From contig JAMCYN010000080.1 of assembly GCA_023474015.1 (NCBI GenBank), positions 1 to 64,000 of the forward strand: a stretch of 64,000 nucleotides of DNA, written 5' to 3'. Position numbers and translations under genes: made by a program. Positions 45,129 through 53,530 of this stretch are shown piece after piece. Origin of the DNA: Armatimonadota bacterium. Its GTDB lineage: Bacteria > Armatimonadota > UBA5829. A model generated the notes under the pieces. That model saw nothing but the letters and a program-made list of their open reading frames with translations. It was not told the DNA's origin and searched no databases. The first letter of the stretch is position 1, and each line of letters starts with the position of its first letter.

Positions 45129-47897
45129 CTAACTTGTCGCCCCGTAGCACCTATCGCACAGCGTCGGGTGGTCCTCGTGGCTGCCGACGGACTCGAGCAC
45201 CAGCCAGCAGCGGTCGCACTTCGCGCCCGCCGGAGGCTCGACTTCCACGCTCAACTCGCCGTCGCCCTTAGCCAACTCGACCTGCGAGACAATAAGTATA
45301 GACGGCAGCGCCGCCTCATACTCGCTCAATAGATCATACTCAGCGCCGGAGGCCGACAGCTTGACTCGCGACTCCATCGGCTTGCCGATCTTGCCGCTCT
45401 GTCGCGCGTCCTCAAGCGCCATAAGCACCTTATCCCGCGCCTCGAAGATCTTCGCCCAGCGCTGGGCCAGTCGGGCGTCCATCCACGCCTCGACGACCTC
45501 CGGGAAGCGGGCCAGCATCACCGACTCCTCTCTGCCCTCTCCCGGCATCGCCTGTCCTGAGCACTGTCGAAGGGCCTGCCAGACCTCCTCGGCGGTGTGC
45601 GCGAGCACAGGCGCCAGCATTCGGGTCAATGCGGACAGGATATGATAGAGCGCGGTCTGAGCCGAACGCCGCTCTTTGGAATCGCGCGCGGAGGCATAGA
45701 GTCTATCTTTCAAGATATCCAAATAAAGGCTGCTCAAATCCACCGCGCAGTAATTATGCACCGCCTGGTAGACCTTGTGGAACTCGTAGACCTCATACGC
45801 GCCGCCGACCTGCCGCACGAGCTCCTGCAAGCGATGCAGGGCATAGCGGTCAAGCTCCTCCAAGTCGTCATAGCTCACCGCGTCCACCGCCGGGTCGAAG
45901 TCGCTTATATTACCGAGAATGAACCGGAAAGTGTTCCGAATCCGCCTGTAGGCGTCGGTCACGCGGGTCAGGATCTCTTCACCGATGCGCACGTCCTCGA
46001 AGTAGTCGGTCGATGAGAAGAAGAGCCGCAGCACGTCCGCGCCGACGTTCTTGATGATGTTCTGAGGCGCGATGGTATTGCCTATCGACTTGCTCATCGC
46101 CTTGCCCTCGGAGTCGAGCGTGAAGCCGTGGCTCACCAGTTGTCTGAACGGCGAGCCGCCCTTAGTTGCCGTGCCGACTACCAGCGACTTGTTGAACCAA
46201 CCCCTGTGCTGGTCCGAGCCCTCCAGATACATATCCGCCGGATAGGTCCCGAGCCTGTTCTCGACCACAGCTTTGAAGCTCGAACCGGAGTCGAACCACA
46301 CGTCGAGCACGTCGGTCTCCTTGCAGAACTCCATCCCGCCGCACTTCGGGCACTTGTAGCCAGCCGGGAGAATCTCTTCGGGTGACTTGTCGAACCACGA
46401 GTCGGAGCCGTTCGCAAGCGCGTCCTGATATACGGCGTTGATCGTCTCCTCAGTCATGATAGCTTCGTCACATTTCTTGCAGAAGAACACCGGCACGCCG
46501 ACGCCCCACGAGCGCTGCCTGGACAAACACCAGTCCGGCGAGTTCTCGATCATCGCCGTCAGCCTATTCCGCGCCTCGGCGGGGTAGAAGTCGATCTTCT
46601 CGATCTCATCCAGCATTTTCCGCCTTAGATCGTTGTGGTCGATTGACATGAACCACTGCACGGTCGTCCTGAACACCACCGGCTTGTGGCACCGCCAGCA
46701 GTGCGGGTAGCTGTGCGCGATCTCGGAGCTTGCCAGAAGGCTGCCGTTCTCCTTAAGAACGTCGAGCACCGCCTGATTGCCCTGCTTGAGAATATGCAGG
46801 CCCTCGAACTGCCCGGCGTCCTTGGTGAAGAAGCCGCGCTCATCCACGGGGTTCAGCACGTCCAGGCCGTAGCGCTGACCGGTCTCGAAGTCCTCGCGGC
46901 CATGGCCCGGCGCGGTGTGGACAACGCCGGTCCCGTCCTCAAGCGTGACATAGCTCGCGTGCACGAGCACGGAGTTACGATCATAGATCGGGTGCCTAAA
47001 GACCACCCCCTCAAGCTCGCCACCCTTGATGGTCTTGACGACACAATAGTTCTCCTCGCCCAGCGCGGTCATGGTCTTGCCGACCAGCTCAGCCGCGATG
47101 AGATAGCGATTGCCGTCCACGTCCACGAAGGCGTACTCATAATCCGGATGCACCGCGACAGCCAGGTTCGCGGGAATCGTCCACGGCGTGGTGGTCCAGA
47201 TCATCGTGTAATTCTTCTTGTCACTGCCAAAGAGACCCTTGGGGTCCGTGACTAGCGGGAATCGCACGTAGATGGACGGCGACTTGTGGTCGGCGTATTC
47301 GATCTCCGCCTCGGCGAGGGCGGTCTCGTCGTTGATGCACCAGTGGATCGGCTTCAGGCCGCGATAGACATACCCCTGCTTCGCGAGTTCCCCGAACACC
47401 TTGACGATGGTCGCCTCGTAGTCGTAATCCATCGTGAGATACGGATTTTCCCATTCACCGACGCCGCCCAGGCGCTTGAACTGCTCGCGCTGCTTGTCGA
47501 CCCACTTCGCCGCATACTCGCGGCAGGCCTTGCGCATTTCAAGCTTGGTGGGGACCACGTGCTTCTTGCGGAACTCGTCGGCCACTTTCTGCTCGATGGG
47601 CAGGCCGTGGTTGTCCCAGCCGGGGATATACGGCGCGCGGTAGCTCTTCATCGCCTTGTAGCGCACGATGAAGTCCTTCAGGAGCTTGTTCAATGCGTGC
47701 CCGATGTGGATGTCGCCGTTGGAGTATGGCGGGCCGTCATGGAGGATGAAATCGCCCATCGGCGCATCGCGCTCAAGCAGCTTCTCGTATATTCGCTTGT
47801 CCTCCCAAAGCTTCTGGAAAATGGGTTCACGATTGGCCAGGTCGGCCTTCATCGAGAACGAAGTCTTGGGCAGGTTTACTGTTTTGCTATAGTCCAT
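45129..47897 (-). CDS. ileS: Isoleucyl-tRNA synthetase
   Basis: This class I synthetase charges tRNA-Ile. HIGH-type motif DIHIGHALNKLLKDF follows DGPPYSNG. KAMSKSIGN is the KMSKS loop, and the editing domain carries TTPWTIPANLAVAVHP. The C-terminal zinc finger (CDRCWLVL...CDRCYGATS) is bacterial. At 922 aa it is full length. Residues about 775-781 (CSGQ region) come from an in-frame mini-palindrome. The start overlaps the RfbD-like gene by 22 bases, so coupling is likely. Confidence 0.96.
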   Translation of the reverse strand: MDYSKTVNLPKTSFSMKADLANREPIFQKLWEDKRIYEKLLERDAPMGDFILHDGPPYSNGDIHIGHALNKLLKDFIVRYKAMKSYRAPYIPGWDNHGLPIEQKVADEFRKKHVVPTKLEMRKACREYAAKWVDKQREQFKRLGGVGEWENPYLTMDYDYEATIVKVFGELAKQGYVYRGLKPIHWCINDETALAEAEIEYADHKSPSIYVRFPLVTDPKGLFGSDKKNYTMIWTTTPWTIPANLAVAVHPDYEYAFVDVDGNRYLIAAELVGKTMTALGEENYCVVKTIKGGELEGVVFRHPIYDRNSVLVHASYVTLEDGTGVVHTAPGHGREDFETGQRYGLDVLNPVDERGFFTKDAGQFEGLHILKQGNQAVLDVLKENGSLLASSEIAHSYPHCWRCHKPVVFRTTVQWFMSIDHNDLRRKMLDEIEKIDFYPAEARNRLTAMIENSPDWCLSRQRSWGVGVPVFFCKKCDEAIMTEETINAVYQDALANGSDSWFDKSPEEILPAGYKCPKCGGMEFCKETDVLDVWFDSGSSFKAVVENRLGTYPADMYLEGSDQHRGWFNKSLVVGTATKGGSPFRQLVSHGFTLDSEGKAMSKSIGNTIAPQNIIKNVGADVLRLFFSSTDYFEDVRIGEEILTRVTDAYRRIRNTFRFILGNISDFDPAVDAVSYDDLEELDRYALHRLQELVRQVGGAYEVYEFHKVYQAVHNYCAVDLSSLYLDILKDRLYASARDSKERRSAQTALYHILSALTRMLAPVLAHTAEEVWQALRQCSGQAMPGEGREESVMLARFPEVVEAWMDARLAQRWAKIFEARDKVLMALEDARQSGKIGKPMESRVKLSASGAEYDLLSEYEAALPSILIVSQVELAKGDGELSVEVEPPAGAKCDRCWLVLESVGSHEDHPTLCDRCYGATS
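45556..45574. repeat. Mini-palindrome inside ileS
   Basis: CCTGAGCACTGTCGAAGGG, read in frame, encodes the peptide LRQCSGQ in an otherwise conserved synthetase. Confidence 0.75.
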
Positions 47898-48745
47898 TCG
47901 TTAACAAACTCCGCTACCGCGTCTTCCCACGGCCTCACCTTGTCACGCCCGAGAAGCTCCATGCGATAATGCCGCAGGACTGAGAACTTGGGCCGCCGCG
48001 TGGGCGTGGGCCATTCATCTGAATTGATCGGGACGACATTCACATTCGTCTTGCCGGCCGTCTCGAGTATCTTTTTCGCGAAATCATACCACGAGCAGTG
48101 CCCCGCGTTGGTGAAGTGATACACTCCATACAGCGGCGAGCCGACCAGAGACGCCAGAAACCCCGCGAGGTCCTTTGCATAAGTCGGCGATCCGTACTGG
48201 TCCGCCACCACCTTAAGCTCGTCGCGTGTCTCTGCGGCACCCAGTATCGACTTCGCGAAGTTCTTGCCGTGCGGAGCGAATATCCACGATGTCCGCACCA
48301 CGTAGTGCTTCCTGCAAATCTCCCGAACGGCGTTTTCACCCGCAAGCTTACTCCCGCCGTAGTGGCTGATCGGGTCCGTCGCGTCAAATTCCGTATAGGG
48401 CGAGCCTTTTTCCCCGTTAAACACGTAGTCCGTGCCGACGTAGGCAATGGCGCAATCGATCTGGGCGCAGGCGCACGCGAGGTTCCATGTGCCGACCGCA
48501 TTGATCTTATACGCCGAGTCCGGGTCGCGCTCGCAGCCATCGACATCGGTCATAGCGGCGCAGTGTATCACCATCTCGGGCCGTGTGCGATTAATTACGT
48601 CGAACACCAGGTTGGTGTCCCTGATATCCAAAATCTCGCAGCCCGCCACGACATCGGTCGGTATGACTATATGCTTCTCGCTCTCAAGCGCCGCGCGGAC
48701 CAGACTGCCAAGCATACCGCACGCGCCGGTGACCAATACGCGCAA
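47876..48745 (-). CDS. rfbD: dTDP-4-dehydrorhamnose reductase-like protein
   Basis: This NAD(P)-dependent extended-SDR enzyme makes dTDP-L-rhamnose or a related sugar. MRVLVTGACGMLGSLV is the nucleotide-binding start. EMVIHCAAMTDVDGCERDP, VGTDYVFNGEKGSPYTE and YGGSKLAGE (Tyr-Lys pair) are RfbD hallmarks. It is 289 aa. No rfbA, rfbB or rfbC is in the window. The TTG start 48745 follows GGGTGGG. Confidence 0.85.
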   Translation of the reverse strand: MRVLVTGACGMLGSLVRAALESEKHIVIPTDVVAGCEILDIRDTNLVFDVINRTRPEMVIHCAAMTDVDGCERDPDSAYKINAVGTWNLACACAQIDCAIAYVGTDYVFNGEKGSPYTEFDATDPISHYGGSKLAGENAVREICRKHYVVRTSWIFAPHGKNFAKSILGAAETRDELKVVADQYGSPTYAKDLAGFLASLVGSPLYGVYHFTNAGHCSWYDFAKKILETAGKTNVNVVPINSDEWPTPTRRPKFSVLRHYRMELLGRDKVRPWEDAVAEFVNEWTIAKQ

Positions 48746-48793
48746 AACCCACCCCCGGTATATGGAATGAGTTCAGTTTTACGTGCGATGTCG

Positions 48794-48863
48794 TGTCACC
48801 CTGAACTCGATTCAGGGTCTGGCTGGTTACCCAACGAGATGCTGAAACAAGTTCAGCATGACA
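48794..48863. repeat. TGTCACCCTGAAC palindromic element
   Basis: TGTCACCCTGAACTC at the left and GTTCAGCATGACA at the right form an inverted repeat of a type common in many bacterial genomes. It is upstream of the RfbD-like gene. A short hairpin with arms CCCCTG/CAGGGG lies just beyond at about 48904-48923. Confidence 0.6.
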
Positions 48864-48985
48864 TACTCGCCGAGAGCTGAACTCTTTCCGTACATGCCGC
48901 AAAGCCCCTGTTAACTCAGGGGCCTTACAGCTTTGATGATGACACACTTATTATATATACGGGGAGGGGGGTTGGTCAAGGAAAA

Positions 48986-49139
48986 GTGGAGAGCTGAGGG
49001 TGGAGAGTGGAAAGCCCGGAAGGGAGGGCAAGGCTCCCGCCGAGCCCCTTCCAGTTGCATCTGTAGCATGCTGCCGATGCCCCCGCCGGAGGTGACGAGT
49101 CCTTCGGACTCGGCTTCGGCTGCATGCAACCGAAGCAAC
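48986..49139. repeat. Heptad array followed by a long GC-rich repeat
   Basis: GTGGAGA, GCTGAGG, GTGGAGA and GTGGAAA (48986-49013) lead into core GGAAGGGAGGGC. From 49054 to 49139 a repeat runs from GTTGCATCTGTAGCATG to CATGCAACCGAAGCAAC with internal AGTCCTTCGGACT. A near-identical copy lies at 50116-50202. Apart from the neighbouring 48794-48863 element, the 48746-49144 spacer contains nothing else that I can identify. Confidence 0.65.
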
Positions 49140-49144
49140 CTAAC

Positions 49145-49327
49145 CTACTTCAGTTTATGACCCGGAGACGCACCCTTCGTTCCGCTGGGACGCTCAGCCC
49201 CGGGTAGCCTTAGCTCGTGCGCGCGCGGCGACAGAATTTGCTCCCGCGCTTTACCCATTGCATGGGCATCTGATTCCGTACGTACTACACGAAAGTATCC
49301 AGGTTCAATTCTTCGTAGTTTTGACAT
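49145..49327 (-). CDS. Small protein of unknown function
   Basis: This is a 60-residue product rich in Arg and Lys (MSKLRRIEPGYFRVVRTESD...). It begins with ATG behind AGGAAACGTA and lies eight bases downstream of the membrane GAF-like gene, so cotranscription is likely. No known domain was recognised. It could be a minor regulatory protein or a chance reading frame; the good ribosome site argues for the former. Confidence 0.4.
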   Translation of the reverse strand: MSKLRRIEPGYFRVVRTESDAHAMGKAREQILSPRAHELRLPGAERPSGTKGASPGHKLK

Positions 49328-49335
49328 TACGTTTC

Positions 49336-49980
49336 CTATAGCACCCGCGCCAGCAGCTGAGCGTATGTTTTAGCATTAGTCTGGACACGTGGCTTTTCAA
49401 AGCCGGCACTGCGGCAATCGCAGGTCGTCGAGTCAATATTGAGAACGCCTTGCACGCGCCCCGTCCGTGAGAGGATAGGAGTACTCAGTACGCACATTAC
49501 GTTACTCGTCAACTCCTCCTGCGTCTTCGTCATCTTCTGGCGGTTCGCATCTTTCTCGTCATATATGCCCTGCTCTTTATCACGCCACGCCTTTCCGCAA
49601 TTGCCATACCCTTTCTTCCATTCAATTTCCAACTCGGCCTCAGAATGCCCCTCTGTACATACGGTAATCCTGAGATGTTTATTCCACGGTTTTCCCTTCA
49701 ATTCCATGACGTTGTAACGCAGCTGGCAGTTCCCGGAAGCGCCCGAGCGGAGTGTCTGATCCAACTCCGTCAATATACATCGGATAATCGGCAGCCGTTC
49801 ATCTCGCTGGAGATCCAATGACGGCTGAAATGTCCCGAAATAAAGGCAGACTGCATAAAGAAACGTTGCCAGCAGCACCACCAAGCCAAATGACTGATTA
49901 TAGTAGTTGGCTGCCAGTATCGTAACAGGATACGACACGGTAGGAGCAACCACCAGTACTAACAACTTGCTCCATTTCAT
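49336..49980 (-). CDS. Membrane protein with a GAF-like sensor domain
   Basis: Two hydrophobic segments near residues 5-23 and 33-49 anchor the protein. The rest resembles a GAF domain: TSNVMCVLSTPILSRTGRVQGVLNIDST is the typical closing strand-helix pattern of GAF sensors. It is about 214 aa. No kinase, cyclase or DNA-binding domain is attached, so an output partner is missing. ATG 49980 has GAGG six bases upstream. The small basic protein follows. Confidence 0.65.
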   Translation of the reverse strand: MKWSKLLVLVVAPTVSYPVTILAANYYNQSFGLVVLLATFLYAVCLYFGTFQPSLDLQRDERLPIIRCILTELDQTLRSGASGNCQLRYNVMELKGKPWNKHLRITVCTEGHSEAELEIEWKKGYGNCGKAWRDKEQGIYDEKDANRQKMTKTQEELTSNVMCVLSTPILSRTGRVQGVLNIDSTTCDCRSAGFEKPRVQTNAKTYAQLLARVL

Positions 49981-50010
49981 CCTGAACCTCACTGATTACC
50001 AGCTTTGTTG

Positions 50011-50034
50011 TTCCGGGAAACCCATTTCCCGGAA
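50011..50034. repeat. TTCCGGGAAA palindrome
   Basis: Arms TTCCGGGAAA and TTTCCCGGAA flank CCCA. Related palindromes occur at 58191-58216 and 58237-58260. Confidence 0.6.
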
Positions 50035-50115
50035 CCGCCGGACCAATTGCGCCACGGGCCACCAAAATTATACCTCAGCTATTCACAACTTACAAGAAAC
50101 CTATGATGGGTGTTG

Positions 50116-50202
50116 TGTTGCATCGGTAGCATGTTGCCGATGCCGCCGCCGGAGGTGGCGAGTCCTTCGGACTCGGCTTCGGCTGCGTGCAACCGAAGCA
50201 AC
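50116..50202. repeat. Second copy of the long GC-rich repeat
   Basis: It is nearly identical to 49054-49139, including the central AGTCCTTCGGACT and the closing GCAACCGAAGCAAC. The two copies flank the GAF-like operon. The 49981-50306 spacer also holds the promoter at 50234-50262 but no gene. Confidence 0.7.
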
Positions 50203-50233
50203 GCAACTAGCAAGGAAGCGTAGAACGAGCGGC

Positions 50234-50262
50234 TTGACACGTCACAATCTGCAAGCTACACT
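50234..50262 (+). promoter_or_regulatory. Promoter of the DUF4160-DUF2442 pair
   Basis: TTGACA (50234-50239) and TACACT (50257-50262) are 17 bases apart. Initiation near 50269 leaves about 38 bases before ATG 50307. Confidence 0.75.
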
Positions 50263-50306
50263 GAGGGTACGGAATATACTCTCTGGTAAAGGCGGAGACT
50301 CGGCGT

Positions 50307-50543
50307 ATGCCCACGGTATTGAGACTGGACGGATACCGCTTCTTTTTCTTCAGCAACGAAGGCGCGGAGGCTCCTCACATACATGTAGAGAATGCAGAGA
50401 ACTACGCGAAGTTCTGGCTCAAACCCGTCATTTTGGCGACGTCATCAAACTTCAGCGCCCGTGAACTCCGCCAAGTGCGGGAACTGATCGAAGCAAATCA
50501 CGACTTACTGGAGGCGAAATGGCATGAGTTCTTTGGATGTTAA
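50307..50543 (+). CDS. DUF4160 protein (putative toxin-antitoxin-type pair)
   Basis: This 78-aa protein has LRLDGYRFFFFSNEGAEAPHIHVENAENYAKFWL, the DUF4160 pattern with a conserved His pair. DUF4160 proteins are encoded directly upstream of DUF2442 proteins in many genomes, an arrangement often listed as a possible toxin-antitoxin pair, without proof of activity. The stop overlaps the next gene by 20 bases. Confidence 0.85.
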   Translation: MPTVLRLDGYRFFFFSNEGAEAPHIHVENAENYAKFWLKPVILATSSNFSARELRQVRELIEANHDLLEAKWHEFFGC

Positions 50544-50766
50544 GCCAACTGCGGCGTTCGCTAGACACATCTCAATAGATGACGAAGTGCTTCGCGTCGA
50601 TCTTACGGATGGCCGCTCGATTGCCGCCCCTCTTGAATGGTTCCCCAAGCTCCGCAACGCCACCCCGGCGCAGCGGGCGAACTGGCGACTGATCGGCCAG
50701 GGTGTCGGTATTCATTGGGAAGAGCTGGACGAGGATTTGTCGGTGGCGGGGCTGCTGACGCATTAA
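50524..50766 (+). CDS. DUF2442 protein
   Basis: The protein is 80 aa. ISIDDEVLRVDLTDGRSIAAPLEWFPKLRNATPAQRANW then GIHWEELDEDLSVAGLL is the DUF2442 signature. It is cotranscribed with and overlaps the DUF4160 gene. DUF2442 is often considered the antitoxin-like or nucleic-acid-binding partner; the sequence does not prove it. Confidence 0.88.
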   Translation: MSSLDVKPTAAFARHISIDDEVLRVDLTDGRSIAAPLEWFPKLRNATPAQRANWRLIGQGVGIHWEELDEDLSVAGLLTH

Positions 50767-50817
50767 TCTTCTTTCGTTGTTTCTATGCTTCGCCATGAAC
50801 TCCCGCAGCCGCCGCAC

Positions 50818-50925
50818 ATGCTTCGGGTCAAGAAGCCTCCCCGAAGCATATGCTTAGCCTTGCACAAGACCTGACGCGCCTGCCAATGAGGTATGCGTCG
50901 GGAAGCTGTTTACCCCGACGCAAGC
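50818..50925. repeat. Two CTTCGGG/CGTCGGG hairpins
   Basis: 50818-50853 has arms ATGCTTCGGG and CCCCGAAGCAT. 50893-50925 has arms ATGCGTCGGG and CCCCGACGCA with loop AAGCTGTTTA. Both belong to the family at 5861-5890. The 500-base space between the DUF2442 and hydF genes holds these, the boxes at 51006-51121, and no gene. Confidence 0.65.
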
Positions 50926-51005
50926 CTCGGCTTCTATCAAGAGTCCGTTGGTCCAGGACATCCGATCTCGGACCCCCGTCCCCGGACACCTAGCCAGCAG
51001 GCACA

Positions 51006-51121
51006 GGTCAAATATGATCCGAGGCACAATAATTAGGGGTCCAAATATGGACCCCGTCAGACCATTCATGATCCGACCGTCAGATCAAATATGGACCCCC
51101 TTCGGATCATATATGGTCTGA
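51006..51121. other. Cluster of five ATATGG-type boxes, possible operators or element ends
   Basis: GGTCAAATATGATCC (51006-51020), GGGGTCCAAATATGGACCCC (51036-51055), TCAGACCATTCATGATCCGA (51057-51076), GATCAAATATGGACC (51083-51097) and TCGGATCATATATGGTCTGA (51102-51121) share one half-site. The third and fifth boxes are inverse complements of each other. No protein-coding sequence accompanies them. Confidence 0.5.
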
Positions 51122-51272
51122 GCATACATTATAGAATTCTTGTACAAAGTACTATATAAACCATGATTCAAATCCATGCCTATCTCTATGTGTCTCTGAT
51201 AAAGAGAAGGGAGCTCCTGGCCCTGTGGGCCGGAGCAGTAGAACCACAGAGGGCATATTCGTCAGCAAGCGG

Positions 51273-52562
51273 CTAAATTGTCGTCCGCTCGATCCTCACT
51301 CTCGGCCTCTCTTCCGGCTCCTCCAGCGCGAGTTTCGCCAGGGGGAACGGCTCCAGGGCGCGGTCGAGGATGCCATGGACCTTTGCGAGCAGCACGCCGT
51401 AGTTGGTCATGGGGATGCCGGCCTCGGAGGCGACGCGCTGGCGGTAGAGCATCTCGCGCGGGTTGATCATGCAGCCGCCGCAGTGGACGATCAGGTCGTA
51501 GCTCGCGATGTCGGGCGGGAAGTCCTTTCCCGATGAATGTCCGAACTCGAGCTCGCCGCCGACCATCTGCCTCAGCCACCTGGGTATCTGCACCCGGCCG
51601 ATATCGTCCGCCTGGGCGTGGTGGGTGCAGCCCTCGGAGATCAACACGCGGTCGCCTATTTTGAGATTGTCAATCGCCTTCGCGCCCGCCACGAACTGTG
51701 CCAGGTCGCCCTTGTAGCGCGCCATTAAAATCGAGAAGCTGGTCATCCAGATGTCCTTGGGGGTGTCCGCGTCGACCTTGAGGAATGCCTGCGAGTCGGT
51801 GATCACGAGCTTCGGCTTGCGCCCGCCCTTCGACAGGCTCAGGATGTCCAGGCAGGCGTGCAGCTCGCGCTCTTTGACGGTGATGGCGATGGCGTCGTGG
51901 TCGAGGGCGTCGCGGATGGTCATTACCTGCGGCAGTATCAGCCGGCCCTTGGGCGCGGCCTTGTCGATGGGGACCACCAGCACCACGATGTCGCCGCCGG
52001 TGATCAGGTCGCCGATGATCGTCGGCTCGCCGATGCCCGAGGGCGATATCTGGGTGAGCGATTGCTTGAGCTCCTCGATGCCCTCGCGCGTTGCAGCGCT
52101 CACCGGCACGAAGAGCAGGCTGCGCTCGGTGGCCCACTTCTTGATGGCGGAGAAGTCCGGGGCGGCGTCGATCTTGCTCGCGCAGATCAGCAGGGGGATG
52201 TCGCGCTCCTTGATCTTGGAAATCAGATCATCTTCCCACTCGCCCGGGGCCTGGCCGCTCTCGACGATCAGCACAGCCAGATCGGTGCTCTCCAGCACGC
52301 GCAGGGTCTTCTCGACGCGAAGCTTGCCCAGGTCGCCGACGTCGTCGATCCCGGCGGTATCCGTCACCACCACCGGCCCGATCGGCAGTATCTCCATCGA
52401 CTTGGAGACCGGGTCCGTGGTGGTCCCAGGCACATCGGATACAATAGCCAGCCGCTGGTTGGTGAGCGCGTTGATCAGGCTCGACTTGCCCGAGTTTCTC
52501 CGCCCGAATATCGATATATGCACCCTTTCGGAGGAGGGGGTTTGGTTTAGGTTGGTGGACAT
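51273..52562 (-). CDS. hydF: [FeFe]-hydrogenase maturation GTPase HydF
   Basis: HydF is the scaffold on which the 2Fe subcluster of [FeFe]-hydrogenase is assembled. VHISIFGRRNSGKSSLINAL is the P-loop, VVVTDTAGIDDVG the G3 region, and CASKID the G4. The C-terminal Fe-S ligands are EGCTHH and HCGGCM. The middle dimerisation domain lies between. It is 429 aa. Residues about 240-246 (SLSKG region) are encoded by an in-frame mini-palindrome. HydE, HydG and the hydrogenase itself are not in the window. The start overlaps vapC by 16 bases. Confidence 0.92.
   Translation of the reverse strand: MSTNLNQTPSSERVHISIFGRRNSGKSSLINALTNQRLAIVSDVPGTTTDPVSKSMEILPIGPVVVTDTAGIDDVGDLGKLRVEKTLRVLESTDLAVLIVESGQAPGEWEDDLISKIKERDIPLLICASKIDAAPDFSAIKKWATERSLLFVPVSAATREGIEELKQSLTQISPSGIGEPTIIGDLITGGDIVVLVVPIDKAAPKGRLILPQVMTIRDALDHDAIAITVKERELHACLDILSLSKGGRKPKLVITDSQAFLKVDADTPKDIWMTSFSILMARYKGDLAQFVAGAKAIDNLKIGDRVLISEGCTHHAQADDIGRVQIPRWLRQMVGGELEFGHSSGKDFPPDIASYDLIVHCGGCMINPREMLYRQRVASEAGIPMTNYGVLLAKVHGILDRALEPFPLAKLALEEPEERPRVRIERTTI
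51826..51843. repeat. Mini-palindrome inside hydF
   Basis: CCCTTCGACAGGCTCAGG, in frame, encodes LSLSKG on the minus strand between LDI and GRKPKLVITD. Confidence 0.75.
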
Positions 52563-52990
52563 AACGTGATGACCTCGTGCGAAGTGCCCGAGAGCCTGGC
52601 TGTGAGCCGACTGTCGGCTGTGAGCAGTGGCACGCCCTTAAGCTCCCCAAGCGCGACGTAGCAGGCGTCGTATGCCGTGATGTCGTGAGCACAGGCGATT
52701 TCCAGGGCACGCTCCATTAACTCGGCGGTAGAGGTTGTTGAAAGCGAGAATCCTTTCAGAGCCGCCAAATTCGCGGTCGCCCTGGAAGCGTTATACTCCC
52801 CACGTCGTATCTTCTTCCAAAGGATGTTTGCGCACTCAACGAAAAAAAGATCGGGCACGAACAGACAGCTTCGCTGCCGAACGAAACACTGTGCAAAGAA
52901 GTTCTGCACATCCTCTGAGTGTTCTTCGGGCAAGAACAGCTTGATCCCGACGCTGGCATCGACGACACAGCTCGTGGGGAAGCGGCTCAT
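52547..52990 (-). CDS. vapC: PIN-domain toxin VapC
   Basis: This 147-aa PIN nuclease has conserved acidic residues in SCVVDASVGIKLF (Asp), FFVECANILW (Glu), ITAYDACYVAL (Asp) and LLTADSRLT (Asp). It probably cleaves tRNA or rRNA when freed from its antitoxin. ATG overlaps the antitoxin stop by four bases (ATGA), the usual vapBC arrangement. Its 3' end overlaps hydF by 16 bases, so hydF may be read through from the toxin promoter. Confidence 0.9.
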   Translation of the reverse strand: MSRFPTSCVVDASVGIKLFLPEEHSEDVQNFFAQCFVRQRSCLFVPDLFFVECANILWKKIRRGEYNASRATANLAALKGFSLSTTSTAELMERALEIACAHDITAYDACYVALGELKGVPLLTADSRLTARLSGTSHEVITLCPPT

Positions 52991-53235
52991 CTGGCGCGAT
53001 CCTCACGAAGCAAAGTCAAGCTATCCACCGCTCCCTCGGGCTGCCTGAAGCTGCGTCGGCGATTGCCGATCTCTTCCAGCAGCCTCATCCGCCTATCGCG
53101 CAGAGACTCCTGTTCCAAGGCCCGCTCAAGCAAGATCGCAACCTCCGCCCCTATTGAACGCTGCTCTTGAGAGGCCAAAGCCTGTATCGCCTGATAGATG
53201 TCATCAGGAATGTTTCGCACGTGTAAAGTAGCCAT
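52987..53235 (-). CDS. vapB: FitA/VapB-like ribbon-helix-helix antitoxin
   Basis: The protein is 82 aa. MATLHVRNIPDDIYQAIQALASQEQRS is the ribbon-helix-helix DNA-binding and dimerisation part; the C-terminal half would bind VapC. I place the start at ATG 53235, eight bases after GGAG. The reading frame continues upstream into the relE remnant (to 53325), which is not part of the antitoxin. Confidence 0.88.
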   Translation of the reverse strand: MATLHVRNIPDDIYQAIQALASQEQRSIGAEVAILLERALEQESLRDRRMRLLEEIGNRRRSFRQPEGAVDSLTLLREDRAR

Positions 53236-53325
53236 TTTAAGCACTCCTTTCATGATGAATATACCATATGTGGTGGCATAATGCAACCAATCGGCGCGCT
53301 CGTCCCACTCAATCGTCCAAGCCAA
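53236..53325 (-). pseudogene. Decapitated RelE-type toxin start
   Basis: Only the beginning MAWTIEWDERADW matches the typical RelE/ParE N-terminus (WxxEYdpRA). The rest (LHYATTYGIFIMKGVLK) is encoded by the vapBC promoter region and reads into vapB in the same frame. It overlaps the relB gene by 17 bases, as an intact relE would. The toxin body has been lost, probably when vapBC arrived. Confidence 0.6.
53258..53286 (-). promoter_or_regulatory. Promoter of vapBC
   Basis: TTGCAT (53281-53286) and TATATT (53258-53263) are 17 bases apart on the minus strand, with an extended -10 (TGG before TATATT). The spacer contains the inverted repeat ACCACATATGGT, where the antitoxin could bind. It lies within the relE remnant. 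Confidence 0.65.
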
Positions 53326-53530
53326 GTTCTCGCTCCGCCTCTTCCATCGTTAACCGCCTGCCTGGTTTCTCAAGCCGCTCGATCGCGATGTAGTTGTCTT
53401 CCATTTCCTCGATGTATCGTAGGATCGCTTCTCTAACGTAGTAGGTCTTGGTACGGCCAGTGCGCTTGGCAAGAAGACACAGGCGTTTTTCGATCTCTTC
53501 AGGAAGCCGTACGGCAATCATTGTTTTCAT
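53309..53530 (-). CDS. RelB/CopG-like orphan antitoxin
   Basis: This 73-aa ribbon-helix-helix protein begins MIAVRLPEEIEKRLCLLAKRTGRTKTYYVREAIL and has an acidic C-terminal tail (MEEAERELGLDD) that would wrap a RelE toxin. Its toxin gene is only a remnant. It may be a survivor that still represses its promoter or a decaying gene. Confidence 0.8.
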   Translation of the reverse strand: MKTMIAVRLPEEIEKRLCLLAKRTGRTKTYYVREAILRYIEEMEDNYIAIERLEKPGRRLTMEEAERELGLDD

